DNA of 64,000 nt from Candidatus Rokuibacteriota bacterium (GTDB lineage Bacteria > Methylomirabilota > Methylomirabilia > Rokubacteriales > CSP1-6). Location of the stretch: NCBI GenBank assembly GCA_003221695.1, contig QHSX01000042.1:1-64000 (forward strand), given 5' to 3'. Both the position numbers and the translations under genes were made by a program. Positions 50,054-58,348 of this stretch are shown in pieces; position 1 is the stretch's first letter, and the number at the start of each line of letters is the position of its first letter. The notes under the pieces are model-generated. The model was not told the origin of the DNA, did no database searches, and saw nothing but the letters and a program-made list of their open reading frames with translations.

Positions 50054-51247
50054 GTGAAGCTCTTCGAGGGCGTCCGCGTGCTCGACCTCTCCCGCATGCT
50101 CGCGGGGCCGTACGGGTCGATGCTGCTCGCCGATATGGGCGCCGAGGTGATCAAGATCGAGGACCCCGACGGCGGCGACCCGATGCGGGTCATGGGGCCG
50201 CCGTTCCTCGCCGACGGCGAGTCGGCCTACTTCCTCGCGATCAACCGTAACAAGAAATCCGTCGCGCTCGACCTGGCCCGGGACGCCGGCCGCGCGGTCT
50301 TCTACGACCTCGTCCGCAGAGCCGACATCGTCTGGGAGAACTTCCGTCCCGGCGTGATGGAGCGTCTGGGCTGCGCGTACTCCAAGCTCTGGTCCCTCAA
50401 CCAGCGCGTGATCCTCTGCTCGATCTCCGCCTACGGCCAGGAGGGGCCGTACCGCGACTGGCCGGCCTTCGACCTGGCGCTCCAGGCGATGGGCGGAGCG
50501 ATGTCCATCACCGGCGAGCCGGGGAGGTTACCGGTCCGGATGGGCCTCCCGATGGGCGACCTCACGGGCGGAATCTTCGGCGCGTTCGCGGTGGCCGGAG
50601 CGCTCTTCCGGCGCGAGCGGACGGGCGAGGGCGCGCACATCGACCTGTCGCTGCTCGACTGCCAGGTCTCGCTCCTCACGTACGTCGCGCAGTACTTCTG
50701 GACGAACGGTCGCGTCCCCGGACCGCTCGGCTCGGGCCACGCCTCCGTCGTCCCGTATCAGGCCCTGGCGACGCGTGACGGTCACCTGATCGTCGCCGTC
50801 TTCGCCGAGAAGTTCTGGTCGGGGTTCTGCCGCGTGGTCGAGCATCCGGAGTGGGAGCGCGACCTGCGCTTCACGACCAATCGCGATCGCGTTGCGAACC
50901 GTGACGTGCTGGTCCCCCTCGTCGAGGCCGCCTTCCGCCGTCGGACGACCGACGACTGGCTCGGGCGCCTGCAGGCGGAGGGGGTGCCCTGCGCGCCCAT
51001 CCGCTCCGTCGATCGCGTCCTCGCGGATCCCCAGGTGCGGCAGCGCGGGATGGTCGCCGAGATGGCGCATCCGGTCCACGGCAAGCTCCCGGCGCTCGGC
51101 ACGCCGGTCAAGGTGGACGGCGCGATGGGGCTCGAGGCGGCGCCGCCGCCGAGGCTCGGAGAGCACACCGACCTGGTGCTCGGCAAGCTGCTCGACTACG
51201 GGGTCGCGCGCATCGCCGAGCTCCGAGCGACCGGAGTCGTCCTGTGA
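50054..51247 (+). CDS. CaiB/BaiF family (class III) CoA-transferase
   Basis: The 397-residue protein has FEGVRVLDLSRMLAGPYGSMLLADMGAEVIKIEDP, LDLARDAGRAVFYDLV, VIWENFRPGVM-like ENFRPGVMERLG and a C-terminal RLGEHTDLVLG. These define family III CoA-transferases, which move CoA between carboxylic acids. The aspartate nucleophile region (GLPMGDLTGGIFGAFAV) is present. GTG 50054 is chosen over GTG 50024 because AAGAGG precedes it. It heads the transport/catabolic block. Confidence 0.9.
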   Translation: MKLFEGVRVLDLSRMLAGPYGSMLLADMGAEVIKIEDPDGGDPMRVMGPPFLADGESAYFLAINRNKKSVALDLARDAGRAVFYDLVRRADIVWENFRPGVMERLGCAYSKLWSLNQRVILCSISAYGQEGPYRDWPAFDLALQAMGGAMSITGEPGRLPVRMGLPMGDLTGGIFGAFAVAGALFRRERTGEGAHIDLSLLDCQVSLLTYVAQYFWTNGRVPGPLGSGHASVVPYQALATRDGHLIVAVFAEKFWSGFCRVVEHPEWERDLRFTTNRDRVANRDVLVPLVEAAFRRRTTDDWLGRLQAEGVPCAPIRSVDRVLADPQVRQRGMVAEMAHPVHGKLPALGTPVKVDGAMGLEAAPPPRLGEHTDLVLGKLLDYGVARIAELRATGVVL

Positions 51248-51250
51248 GAG

Positions 51251-51336
51251 TGGCCGTGCGAGCCGCAGCCGAAGGCGAGGCGAGTCTATGAACCTGGCCG
51301 TGCGAGCCGCAGCCGAAGGCGAGGCGAGTCTATGAA
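51251..51336. repeat. Tandem 44-bp duplication containing ribosome-binding site and start codon
   Basis: Bases 51251-51292 and 51295-51336 are identical 42-base units, 44 bp apart start to start. Each ends with GAGGCGAGTCTATGAA, that is, a ribosome-binding-like purine run and an ATG. The second ATG (51332) starts the opine-dehydrogenase-like gene; the first (51288) starts a short frame that stops on it. Confidence 0.9.
51288..51335 (+). CDS. Possible 15-residue leader peptide
   Basis: ATG 51288 opens a short frame, MNLAVRAAAEGEASL, that ends with a TGA overlapping ATG 51332 of the next gene (ATGA). It arises from the tandem duplication of the start region. It could couple translation, or it may be a passive by-product; nothing but position supports expression. 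Confidence 0.25.
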   Translation: MNLAVRAAAEGEASL

Positions 51337-52441
51337 GGTTGCCATCCTGGGCGCGGGCAACGGCGGCTTTGCGACGGCGGCCGACCTCGCGCTCGCCCGC
51401 CACAGCGTGAGGCTCTGGAGCCGTTCGCGCGAGGCGCTCGGCCCACTCGCGGAGCGCGCGGCGCTCACGCTCGAAGCCGATGGGCGGCACGGGACGGCGC
51501 GGCTCGAGCGCGCCACGACCGACCTCGGCGAGGCGGTCGAGGGCGCGGAGATCCTGATCGCACCGCTGCCCGCGACGGGCCACGAGGACCTCGCCAAGCG
51601 CCTGGCGCCGTGTCTCACCGACCGGCAGATCGTGCTCCTCACGCCGGGAACCCTCGGCAGCTACGCGGTCGCGCGGGGGATCGTGCGCGCAGGCGGGACC
51701 TTGCCGCTGGCGGTCGCCGAGACCGGGACACTGCCGTATCTCGCGCGGAAGACCGCGCCGGCGGCCGTCAAGGCACCCGTGCGCGCCACCAACCTGCCGG
51801 TCGGCGTGTTCCCCGCGTCGCGGAGCGCGCGCGTCCTGCCGCGGCTCGCCGAGCTCTTCCCGGCCGTCCGCCCGTGTGCGGACGCCCTCGACGTCGCGCT
51901 CACCAACGCCGGACCCGTCATCCACCCCCCGCTCGTTCTCCTCAACACCGGTGCGATCGACGGCGGCAGCTTCGACATCCACGCGACCGGCACGACGCCG
52001 AGCGTGCGCCGGCTCATCGACGCCGTGGACGCCGAGCGCGTCGCGACGCGCCGGGGCTGGGGCTACGCGGCGCCCCACTACGAGCTCGCGACGTACTACG
52101 ACGAGGCGCGGGCGGCCGAAGGGCTCTACGGCGCCGGGGCGAAGACGAAGCTCGTGGCGAGCGGGCTCTGGAGCGAGGTCGTCACCTTCGAGCACCGGTA
52201 CGTCACCGAGGACGCGGCCCTGGGGCTGGCGCTCCTCGAGTCGGCCGCGCGCGCGGCGGGCGTGGTGACGCCCGCCATCACGGGGCTCCTCCTGGTGTTC
52301 GGCGCGTTGCTCGGGCGCGAGCTCTCGGGCCGCGGCCGCGCGCTCGAGCACCTGGGGCTCGGCGACCTGAGCCGGCGCGAGATCCGCGCGTTCCTCCAGG
52401 ACGGGTGGACCTCGGCGGTATGGCGGAAGGCGATCCAGTGA
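51332..52441 (+). CDS. NAD/NADP octopine/nopaline dehydrogenase family protein
   Basis: This 369-residue protein starts with KVAILGAGNGGFATAADLALARHSVRLWSR (dinucleotide-binding). It also has LLTPGTLGSYAV, ETGTLPYLAR, and the C-terminal opine dehydrogenase signature NAGPVIHPPLVLLNTGAID with its catalytic His. Opine dehydrogenases join an amino acid to a 2-oxo acid reductively or run in reverse. Next to a branched-chain-type transporter, catabolism of an imported opine-like compound is plausible. The next gene overlaps its stop. Confidence 0.88.
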   Translation: MKVAILGAGNGGFATAADLALARHSVRLWSRSREALGPLAERAALTLEADGRHGTARLERATTDLGEAVEGAEILIAPLPATGHEDLAKRLAPCLTDRQIVLLTPGTLGSYAVARGIVRAGGTLPLAVAETGTLPYLARKTAPAAVKAPVRATNLPVGVFPASRSARVLPRLAELFPAVRPCADALDVALTNAGPVIHPPLVLLNTGAIDGGSFDIHATGTTPSVRRLIDAVDAERVATRRGWGYAAPHYELATYYDEARAAEGLYGAGAKTKLVASGLWSEVVTFEHRYVTEDAALGLALLESAARAAGVVTPAITGLLLVFGALLGRELSGRGRALEHLGLGDLSRREIRAFLQDGWTSAVWRKAIQ

Positions 52442-52926
52442 CCGCCGACCGCGTGCCGTCGAGGGTCGACGCCGACGGCAGGGGCGGCCTCACCTATCGG
52501 GGGTCGCGCTATCTCCTCGTGCGCCCCGAGACGCTCGTCGCGCTGCAGAAGGCGGTCGAGGCGGCGCTGGGCGAGCGCGCCCCGGCGTGCCTCGTCGCGG
52601 GCGGCCGGGCGGGCGGCGGCGCGGCGCTCCAGACCCTCGCGGGCTCCCCGGAGGAGACCGTCGCGCGGCTGCTGGCGATGGGCGGCGAGATCGGCTGGGG
52701 CGCGTTCGCTCTCGAGCGCCTCGGCCCGGACGAGCTGGTGGTCACCGTGCGGAACTCGCCGTTCGCCCGGGCGTACGGCGTCGCCGTGACACCCGTGTGT
52801 CACCTCACGCGCGGCGTCCTCGAGCGGCTCGCCGAGCTGGCACTCGGCGCGTCCGCCGTCGCGACCGAGACGGCCTGCGCGGCGACCGGCGCGCCGGCCT
52901 GCCGCTTCGTCGCTCGCCTCCGGTGA
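52438..52926 (+). CDS. V4R (4-vinyl reductase) domain protein
   Basis: The 162-residue protein (GTG 52438, GGAAGG ahead; ATG 52420 is an alternative) has a V4R domain. LVVTVRNSPFARAYG is followed by TPVCHLTRGVLERLAELALG and a Cys pair in TACAATGAPACRF. V4R domains are predicted small-molecule or hydrocarbon-binding regions, known from BchJ and XylR/DmpR regulators. It overlaps the dehydrogenase and LivH genes by 4 bp each, so it may be a ligand-binding adaptor for this transport system. Confidence 0.78.
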   Translation: MTADRVPSRVDADGRGGLTYRGSRYLLVRPETLVALQKAVEAALGERAPACLVAGGRAGGGAALQTLAGSPEETVARLLAMGGEIGWGAFALERLGPDELVVTVRNSPFARAYGVAVTPVCHLTRGVLERLAELALGASAVATETACAATGAPACRFVARLR

Positions 52927-53801
52927 CGACCGCGGCGCTCGTCCACGTCGTCGTGAGCGGGCTGGCGACCGGCTCGATCTATGCGCTGATGGCGCTGAGC
53001 CTCGTGATCGTCTACAACGCGACGCGTACGCTGAACTTCGCCCAGGGCGAGATGCTGATGGTCTCGACCTTCGCGGGCTGGACGGTCTATGCGCACGTGA
53101 AGCTGCCACTGGTGGTCGTCATGCTGATCGCGGTCGCCGCGGCGGCGCTCCTTGGATGGCTGATCGAGCGGGTGATCATCCGCCACGCGATCGCGGCGAC
53201 GCACTTCGACCTGCTCATCATCACGCTCGGCCTGTCGCTCGTGCTTCGCGCGGCGGCCGGCCTCGCCTGGACGCACGACGAGTTCCCGTTCCCCTCGTTC
53301 TTCGGGACCCGCCCCATCGCCCTCGGCCCCGTGCGCCTGGCGCCCGTGTCGCTCGGAATCGTCGGCGCCTCGCTCACGCTCATGCTCGGCCTCTGGGCGC
53401 TCTTCACCCGCACGCGGCTCGGCCGCGCGATGCGGGCGGTCGCCCAGAACCAGCGCGCGGCGCGGCTCGTGGGGATCAGCGTCGAGCGCGTCTACGCGGC
53501 GTCGTGGGTCCTGGCGTCGGTCGTCGGCGCGATCGCCGGTGTCCTGATCGCGCCGGTGATCTTCTTGTCCTCGCAGATGGGCTTCGTCACGATCAACGGC
53601 TTCATCGCGGCGGTCCTGGGCGGCTTCGGTTCGATGCCCGGCGCGGTCGTGGGAGGCATGCTGCTCGGCGTGATCGAGAATCTCGCCCCCCTCTACCTCC
53701 CGTCGTCGATCAAACACTCGGTGCCCTTCCTCATGCTGATCGCGATCCTCCTGATCCGCCCGGCCGGCGTGCTCGGACGGGTGACGCGGCCGAAGGTCTG
53801 A
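52923..53801 (+). CDS. livH: Branched-chain amino acid-type ABC transporter permease LivH
   Basis: The 292-residue membrane protein starts at GTG 52923 and has the LivH layout: SGLATGSIYALMALSLVIVYNATRTLNFAQGEMLM, GRAMRAVAQNQRAARLVGIS and AVLGGFGSMPGAVVGGMLLGVIENL. It forms the channel with LivM. The substrate of such systems ranges from amino acids to amides, urea and aromatic acids. Genes are coupled by overlap on both sides. Confidence 0.93.
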   Translation: MTTAALVHVVVSGLATGSIYALMALSLVIVYNATRTLNFAQGEMLMVSTFAGWTVYAHVKLPLVVVMLIAVAAAALLGWLIERVIIRHAIAATHFDLLIITLGLSLVLRAAAGLAWTHDEFPFPSFFGTRPIALGPVRLAPVSLGIVGASLTLMLGLWALFTRTRLGRAMRAVAQNQRAARLVGISVERVYAASWVLASVVGAIAGVLIAPVIFLSSQMGFVTINGFIAAVLGGFGSMPGAVVGGMLLGVIENLAPLYLPSSIKHSVPFLMLIAILLIRPAGVLGRVTRPKV

Positions 53802-54766
53802 TGCGGTCCCTGACGCTGGCGATGGGCGCGGCGGGGCTGCTCCTCTGGCCGTGGGCCGCGCCGCGCTACTTCGTCTTCCTCGCGAGCCTCATCGTCGTCA
53901 ACGCGATCGTGGCGATCGGGCTCAACCTCCTCTCCGGGTACACGAACCAGCTCTCCTTCGGCCACGCGGGGTTCCTCGCGGTGGGCGCGTACACCGCCGC
54001 GATCGTCGCCACCCGCGCGCCCGGTGCCCCGGTCGTCGTGGCGCTCCTCGCCGCGGCGCTCGTCACGGCGCTCGTCGGACTCCTGCTCGGGGTGCCGTGC
54101 CTCAGGCTCGAGGGCCTCTACCTCGCGATGGCGACGCTCGCCTTCGGGTTTGTCGTCGTCGAGGCGATCCTGAACCTCGACGGGCTCACGCGCGGCAACG
54201 ACGGGCTCCGCGTGCCGGCCGCGCGCCTCGGGCCGTGGGCGCTCGCGACCGACGGGGCCCGCTACTACCTGGTGCTCGTGGTGGGCGCGGCGATGGTGTG
54301 GGCCGCCCTCAACCTGGTTCGGACACGGACCGGGCGCGCGCTCCTCGCGATCCGCGAGAGTGAGGTCGCGGCGCAGGCGAGCGGGATCCACGTGGCGCGG
54401 TACAAGACGCTCGCGTTCGTGATCTCGGCGCTCTACACGGGCGTGGCCGGGGGGCTCTTCGCCTTCGTCGTCGGCTTCCTCTCGCCCGACGCCTTCGACG
54501 TGTTCCTGTCGGTAGACTTCATCGCGATGATCATCCTCGGCGGCCTTGGATCGGTCCCGGGCTCGATGGCCGGCGCCGCGGTGCTCACGGTTCTGAACGA
54601 CTCTCTCGCGGGCTTCCAGAACTACCGCCCGCTGGTCTTCGGCGCGATCCTGATCGCGTCGATGCTGTTCATGCCGGGCGGCATCGCGAGCGCAGCGCGG
54701 CGGCTCCGCGCCCCTTTGGCTGGCCACCCACGGGTCGCGCCGGGCTCGCGGCCGGGCCCGGAATGA
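53801..54766 (+). CDS. livM: Branched-chain amino acid-type ABC transporter permease LivM
   Basis: This 321-residue permease has GLNLLSGYTNQLSFGHAGFLAVGAYTAA, RTGRALLAIRESEVAAQASG and MIILGGLGSVPGSMAGAAVLTVL, all LivM signatures. Its last ~16 codons (LAGHPRVAPGSRPGPE) lie in repeat DNA (54727-54753), which recurs at 54861-54887. The native end was probably near RRLRAP, and the reading frame now runs into the repeat. It is the second channel subunit with LivH. Confidence 0.92.
   Translation: MRSLTLAMGAAGLLLWPWAAPRYFVFLASLIVVNAIVAIGLNLLSGYTNQLSFGHAGFLAVGAYTAAIVATRAPGAPVVVALLAAALVTALVGLLLGVPCLRLEGLYLAMATLAFGFVVVEAILNLDGLTRGNDGLRVPAARLGPWALATDGARYYLVLVVGAAMVWAALNLVRTRTGRALLAIRESEVAAQASGIHVARYKTLAFVISALYTGVAGGLFAFVVGFLSPDAFDVFLSVDFIAMIILGGLGSVPGSMAGAAVLTVLNDSLAGFQNYRPLVFGAILIASMLFMPGGIASAARRLRAPLAGHPRVAPGSRPGPE
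54727..54753. repeat. 27-bp repeat at the end of livM, copy 1
   Basis: Bases 54727-54753 match 54861-54887 at 26 of 27 positions. Together they flank the 54754-54860 segment that carries the dispersed-repeat core seen also at 44933-44974. Confidence 0.8.
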
Positions 54767-54896
54767 GAAGCGGCTGGGGGAACGGAGCCGGGGCGCGCCT
54801 GGTCTCAGGCCGACTCACACAGGCTCGCCTCGCGCGTCGGACGCGCTGCGGCTTCGCACCCCCACGGATCGCGCCGGGCTCGCGGCCCCCGCTACA
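54754..54896. repeat. Dispersed intergenic repeat, second locus
   Basis: From AATGAGAAGC (54762-54771), through the GGAACGGAGCCGG and GTCTCAGGCC cores, to the CCCCGCTACA end (54887-54896), the order matches the 44914-45088 locus. Both ends fall just before the start of a gene (45089 and 54909). The 134-bp gap holds nothing else recognisable apart from the ribosome site AAGGAG of the next gene. Confidence 0.75.
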
Positions 54897-54908
54897 AGGA
54901 GAACGACC

Positions 54909-56069
54909 ATGAGATCCCGATGGCGCCTCCCGCTCCTCGCCCTCGTCGTGCTGGTCGCGGCGCCGGCGCGCGCGGAGCAAGGCGTGACCGACACGGAGAT
55001 CCTGCTCGGCGGCTCGAACTCGTTCTCGGGCCCCCTCGCCTTCAGCGGCGAACAGGCGACGAAGTTCGGGGTGGACCTCTACTTCAAGGCCGTCAACGAC
55101 CGCGGGGGCATCCACGGCCGGAAGGTGCGGACGACCTACTATGACGACGGCTACAAGCCGCAGGAGGCGGTCGCCAACACCCGGAAGCTCGTCGAGCAGG
55201 ACGGAGTCTTTGCGATCATCGCCCCCCAGGGCACGCCGCCGGTGGTCGCGACGCTCGAGTACCTCGAGTCGAACACCGTTCCGCTGCTCTTCCCGTTCCA
55301 GGGCTCGCCGATCACGCGCGGGCGGAAGTGGGTCTTCAGCGGGATGACGCTCTACGATCGACAGTCGCGAATGATGATCGACTACCTCGTGGGCCGGCGG
55401 AAGGTCCGGACGTTCGCCGCGCTTTACCAGGACGACGAGTACGGCAAGGCGTTCCTGACCGCCTTCGAGAAGGATCTCCGGCGCCACGGGCTCACGCTGG
55501 TGGCGGCGGAGTCCGTCAAGCGCGGCACCACCGACGTGAGCGCCCAGATGGCCAAGCTCCATGCCGCGAAGCCCGAGGTCCTCTTCCTCGTCCTCACGCC
55601 CGGCCCGGGCGCCCAGGCGCTCCGTGAGCGGCAGAAGATCGACTGGACCGAGGTCATCATGGTCTCCTCCGGCCCGCTCACCGACGAGCGGTATCTCTCG
55701 CTCGCCGGCTCCGCCGCCGAGGGGGTCGAGGGGCTGTCGCTCTGGCCCGACCCGCTCACCTCGGATCGGCCGGGCGTCAAGCAGTATCGCGAGCACATGC
55801 AGACGTACTTCCCGGGGAACCAGCCCAACCGTTACTCGCTCTCGGGCTACTTCGCCGCGATGCTGTTCACGGAAGGCGCAACGCGCGCGGGCAAGCGGCT
55901 GACGCGCGAGGGGCTGGTCGCAGCGCTCGAGGGGATCCGTCGATTCGAGAGCGGTATCCTGCCGCCCGTGACGATCGGTCCGGACCACGAGACCCAGCGG
56001 CAGGGGTTCTGGGTGCGCGTCGAGCGGGGCCGCTTCGAGCCGCTCACCGACTGGCTCAGTGCCGAGTAG
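54909..56069 (+). CDS. ABC transporter substrate-binding protein (LivK-like)
   Basis: The 386-residue protein has a signal peptide (WRLPLLALVVLVAAPARA) and a type I periplasmic binding fold: ILLGGSNSFSGPLAFSGEQATKFGVDLYFKAVND, RTTYYDDGYKPQEAVANTRKL, and AQMAKLHAAKPEVLFLVL. It would deliver the ligand to LivHM. An AAGGAG lies nine bases before ATG. Gene order (livH, livM, binding protein, livG, livF) supports one system. Confidence 0.92.
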   Translation: MRSRWRLPLLALVVLVAAPARAEQGVTDTEILLGGSNSFSGPLAFSGEQATKFGVDLYFKAVNDRGGIHGRKVRTTYYDDGYKPQEAVANTRKLVEQDGVFAIIAPQGTPPVVATLEYLESNTVPLLFPFQGSPITRGRKWVFSGMTLYDRQSRMMIDYLVGRRKVRTFAALYQDDEYGKAFLTAFEKDLRRHGLTLVAAESVKRGTTDVSAQMAKLHAAKPEVLFLVLTPGPGAQALRERQKIDWTEVIMVSSGPLTDERYLSLAGSAAEGVEGLSLWPDPLTSDRPGVKQYREHMQTYFPGNQPNRYSLSGYFAAMLFTEGATRAGKRLTREGLVAALEGIRRFESGILPPVTIGPDHETQRQGFWVRVERGRFEPLTDWLSAE

Positions 56070-56075
56070 CGCGCG

Positions 56076-56837
56076 GTGCTCAGCGTCGAGAACCTCGCGA
56101 TCAGCTTCGGCGGCCTCGCCGCGCTGCGGGGCTTCTCCGTCGAGGTCGCCGAGCGGGAGATCGTGGCGTTGATCGGCCCGAACGGGGCGGGGAAGTCAAC
56201 GGTCTTCAACATCGTGACTGGCCTCGAACGCCCCGCGTCCGGTCGAGTGACCTTCCTCGGCAAGGACCTCCTGGCGATGGTACCGCACGCGATCGCACGG
56301 TGCGGGATCGCGCGCACCTTCCAGAACACCGAGGTCTTTCGCCAGCTCACCGTGCTCGACAACGTGTTGATCGGCTGCCACGCCCACCTCTCCGCGGGCG
56401 CGCTTCGCGGCGCGCTCGGGCTCCCCGCGGTCGGGCGCGAGGAGGCCGCGGCGCGCGAGACCGCCCACGCGCTGCTGGCGCGACTCGGGCTCGATGACCA
56501 CGCCGGCGTCGAGGCGCGGGCGCTGCCGCTCGGGCTCCAGAAGCGCGTCGAGCTCGCGCGCGCGCTCGCCGCCGAGCCCAGGCTCCTGCTGCTCGACGAG
56601 CCCGCGGGCGGCCTCAATCCGACCGAGACGCGGGCGCTCATGGGGTTGATCGTGCGGCTGCGGGACGAGCGCGGGCTCGCGATCCTCCTCGTCGAGCACG
56701 ACATGGAGTTCGTGATGTCCATCTCCGACCGCGTCGCCGTGCTGAACGACGGGCGGAAGATCGCCGACGGCAAGCCGGGCGCGATCGCCGCCGACCCGGG
56801 CGTGATCGAGGCCTATCTCGGCAGGGAGGACGACTGA
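56076..56837 (+). CDS. livG: Branched-chain amino acid-type ABC transporter ATPase LivG
   Basis: This 253-residue ATPase starts at GTG 56076 and has Walker A LIGPNGAGKSTVFN, a Q-loop in RTFQNTEVF, Walker B RLLLLDEPAGGLNP and the H-loop LVEHDMEFVMS. The signature region reads LPLGLQKRVELARALA, slightly changed from LSGGQ, as often in LivG. It powers transport with LivF. It begins 6 bp after the binding-protein gene. Confidence 0.93.
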   Translation: MLSVENLAISFGGLAALRGFSVEVAEREIVALIGPNGAGKSTVFNIVTGLERPASGRVTFLGKDLLAMVPHAIARCGIARTFQNTEVFRQLTVLDNVLIGCHAHLSAGALRGALGLPAVGREEAAARETAHALLARLGLDDHAGVEARALPLGLQKRVELARALAAEPRLLLLDEPAGGLNPTETRALMGLIVRLRDERGLAILLVEHDMEFVMSISDRVAVLNDGRKIADGKPGAIAADPGVIEAYLGREDD

Positions 56838-56839
56838 GG

Positions 56840-57580
56840 ATGCCGGCGACGCTGACGGTCGAGGACCTCGCGGTCGACTACGGCGGGCGGCGCGCGGTGG
56901 AGGGCGTCTCGCTCACGGTGGGCCGCGGCGAGATCGTCACCCTCCTCGGTGCCAACGGCAGCGGCAAGTCCACCACGCTCAGAACGATTTCGGGACTGGT
57001 GAAGCCCGCGCGCGGCCGGGTCCTCTATGAGGGGCGCGACATCACGCGCGCGCCCGCGGACCAGATCGTCGCGGCCGGCGTCGGGCACGTGCCGGAGGGA
57101 CGCGACGTCTTCGTCGAGTTCACCGTGCTCGAGAACCTGCTCGTGGGTGGCCACACGGTTTCCCGGCGCGATCTGGCGGCGCGGCTCGAGGGCGCGTTCG
57201 AGCTCTTCCCCGTGCTCTACGCGCGGCGGCGCCAGCTCGCGGGCACGCTCTCCGGCGGCGAGCAGCAGATGCTCGCGATCGCACGGGCGCTCATCGCACG
57301 GCCGCGCCTGCTGCTGCTCGACGAGCCCTCGCTCGGACTGGCGCCGATGCTCGCGCGCGAGATCTTCCGGACGATCCAGCGGATCAACGCGACGGGTGTG
57401 GCCGTCCTGCTCGTCGAGCAGAACGCGCGCCGGGCGCTTCGGCTCGCGGGCCGCGGTTACGTGCTCGAGACGGGCCGCGTCGTCGTCGCGGGCACGAGCC
57501 GCGAGCTCGGCGCGGACCCGAGCGTCCGCTCCGCGTACCTCGGGTTCGGGCGTACGCCGGCGCCCGCCGAGGGCGGCTGA
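56840..57580 (+). CDS. livF: Branched-chain amino acid-type ABC transporter ATPase LivF
   Basis: The 246-residue ATPase has Walker A LLGANGSGKSTTLR, the LivF-typical GVGHVPEGRDVFVEFTVLENL, signature LSGGEQQMLAIARAL, Walker B LLLLDEPSLGLAP and a final SVRSAYLGFG. It pairs with LivG. It starts 2 bp after livG. A decayed relative is found at 63327-63486. Confidence 0.93.
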   Translation: MPATLTVEDLAVDYGGRRAVEGVSLTVGRGEIVTLLGANGSGKSTTLRTISGLVKPARGRVLYEGRDITRAPADQIVAAGVGHVPEGRDVFVEFTVLENLLVGGHTVSRRDLAARLEGAFELFPVLYARRRQLAGTLSGGEQQMLAIARALIARPRLLLLDEPSLGLAPMLAREIFRTIQRINATGVAVLLVEQNARRALRLAGRGYVLETGRVVVAGTSRELGADPSVRSAYLGFGRTPAPAEGG

Positions 57581-57600
57581 CGGTGTAGGATGGAGGCGGC

Positions 57601-58326
57601 ATGGCGGTCCAGCGCGGGCTCCTCCTCATCGCCGACATCGCAGGCTATACCCGCTTCATGGAGTTCCACCGGGCGGACCTGGCGCACGCGCAGGACGTCG
57701 TGGCGCGTCTGCTCGAGGCGATGATCGACGCGTCCTCGGCCCTCGACCTCGTCGAGGTGGAGGGCGACGCCGCGTTCATGTACCGCCCGTGGCCGGGTGG
57801 CACGGGCCCGGACCTCGTGGAGTCGGCGCTTCGCCAAGCGGTGGCCATGCACACCGCCTTTCACGCGCTCCAGCAAAAGATCGCGTGCCTCAACAACTGC
57901 CCGTGCCAGGGGTGCGTCCAGGTCGCCAACCTCAAGGTCAAGTTCGTCGCCCATCTGGGCGACGTGGCCCCGCAGCGGGTCAAGCGGCTCACGAAGCTCG
58001 CGGGGTTCGACGTCATCTTCGTCCACCGGATGCTGAAGAACTCCGTCCCCGTGCGCGAGTATCTCCTGATGTCCGAGCCCTTGTGGGAGCGCGCCGACGA
58101 GCGCGTGCGCACGGGCGCCCGGCTCCTCGAGGAGGAGCTCGAGGGGGTGGGCCGCGCCCGCACCTGGTACCTCGACCTCGCCGCACTCGCGGTGCCGCTC
58201 CCGCCCCGTCCCAAGGTGACGTGGCTCGCGCAGCAGCGCGAGACGCTGGGCGTGGTGCTCCGGGCCCTCCCCTATGCGCTGGGTCTGCGGAAGCTGGGCG
58301 GGCTTCGCAACCTCACGCCCGTGTAG
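57601..58326 (+). CDS. DUF2652 cyclase-fold protein
   Basis: The 241-residue protein begins GLLLIADIAGYTRFMEFHRADLAHAQDVVARLLEAMI and has LVEVEGDAAFMY, which align with the metal-binding segments of class III nucleotide cyclases. The family is DUF2652. A cysteine-rich segment (CLNNCPCQGCVQ) sits at residues ~99-110. Catalytic competence is uncertain, because the substrate-specifying residues are not clear. It lies between the liv genes and a CoA ligase and may act as a signalling or regulatory unit. Confidence 0.8.
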   Translation: MAVQRGLLLIADIAGYTRFMEFHRADLAHAQDVVARLLEAMIDASSALDLVEVEGDAAFMYRPWPGGTGPDLVESALRQAVAMHTAFHALQQKIACLNNCPCQGCVQVANLKVKFVAHLGDVAPQRVKRLTKLAGFDVIFVHRMLKNSVPVREYLLMSEPLWERADERVRTGARLLEEELEGVGRARTWYLDLAALAVPLPPRPKVTWLAQQRETLGVVLRALPYALGLRKLGGLRNLTPV

Positions 58327-58348
58327 ACAAGCGGTCTCCCGCGAGCGG

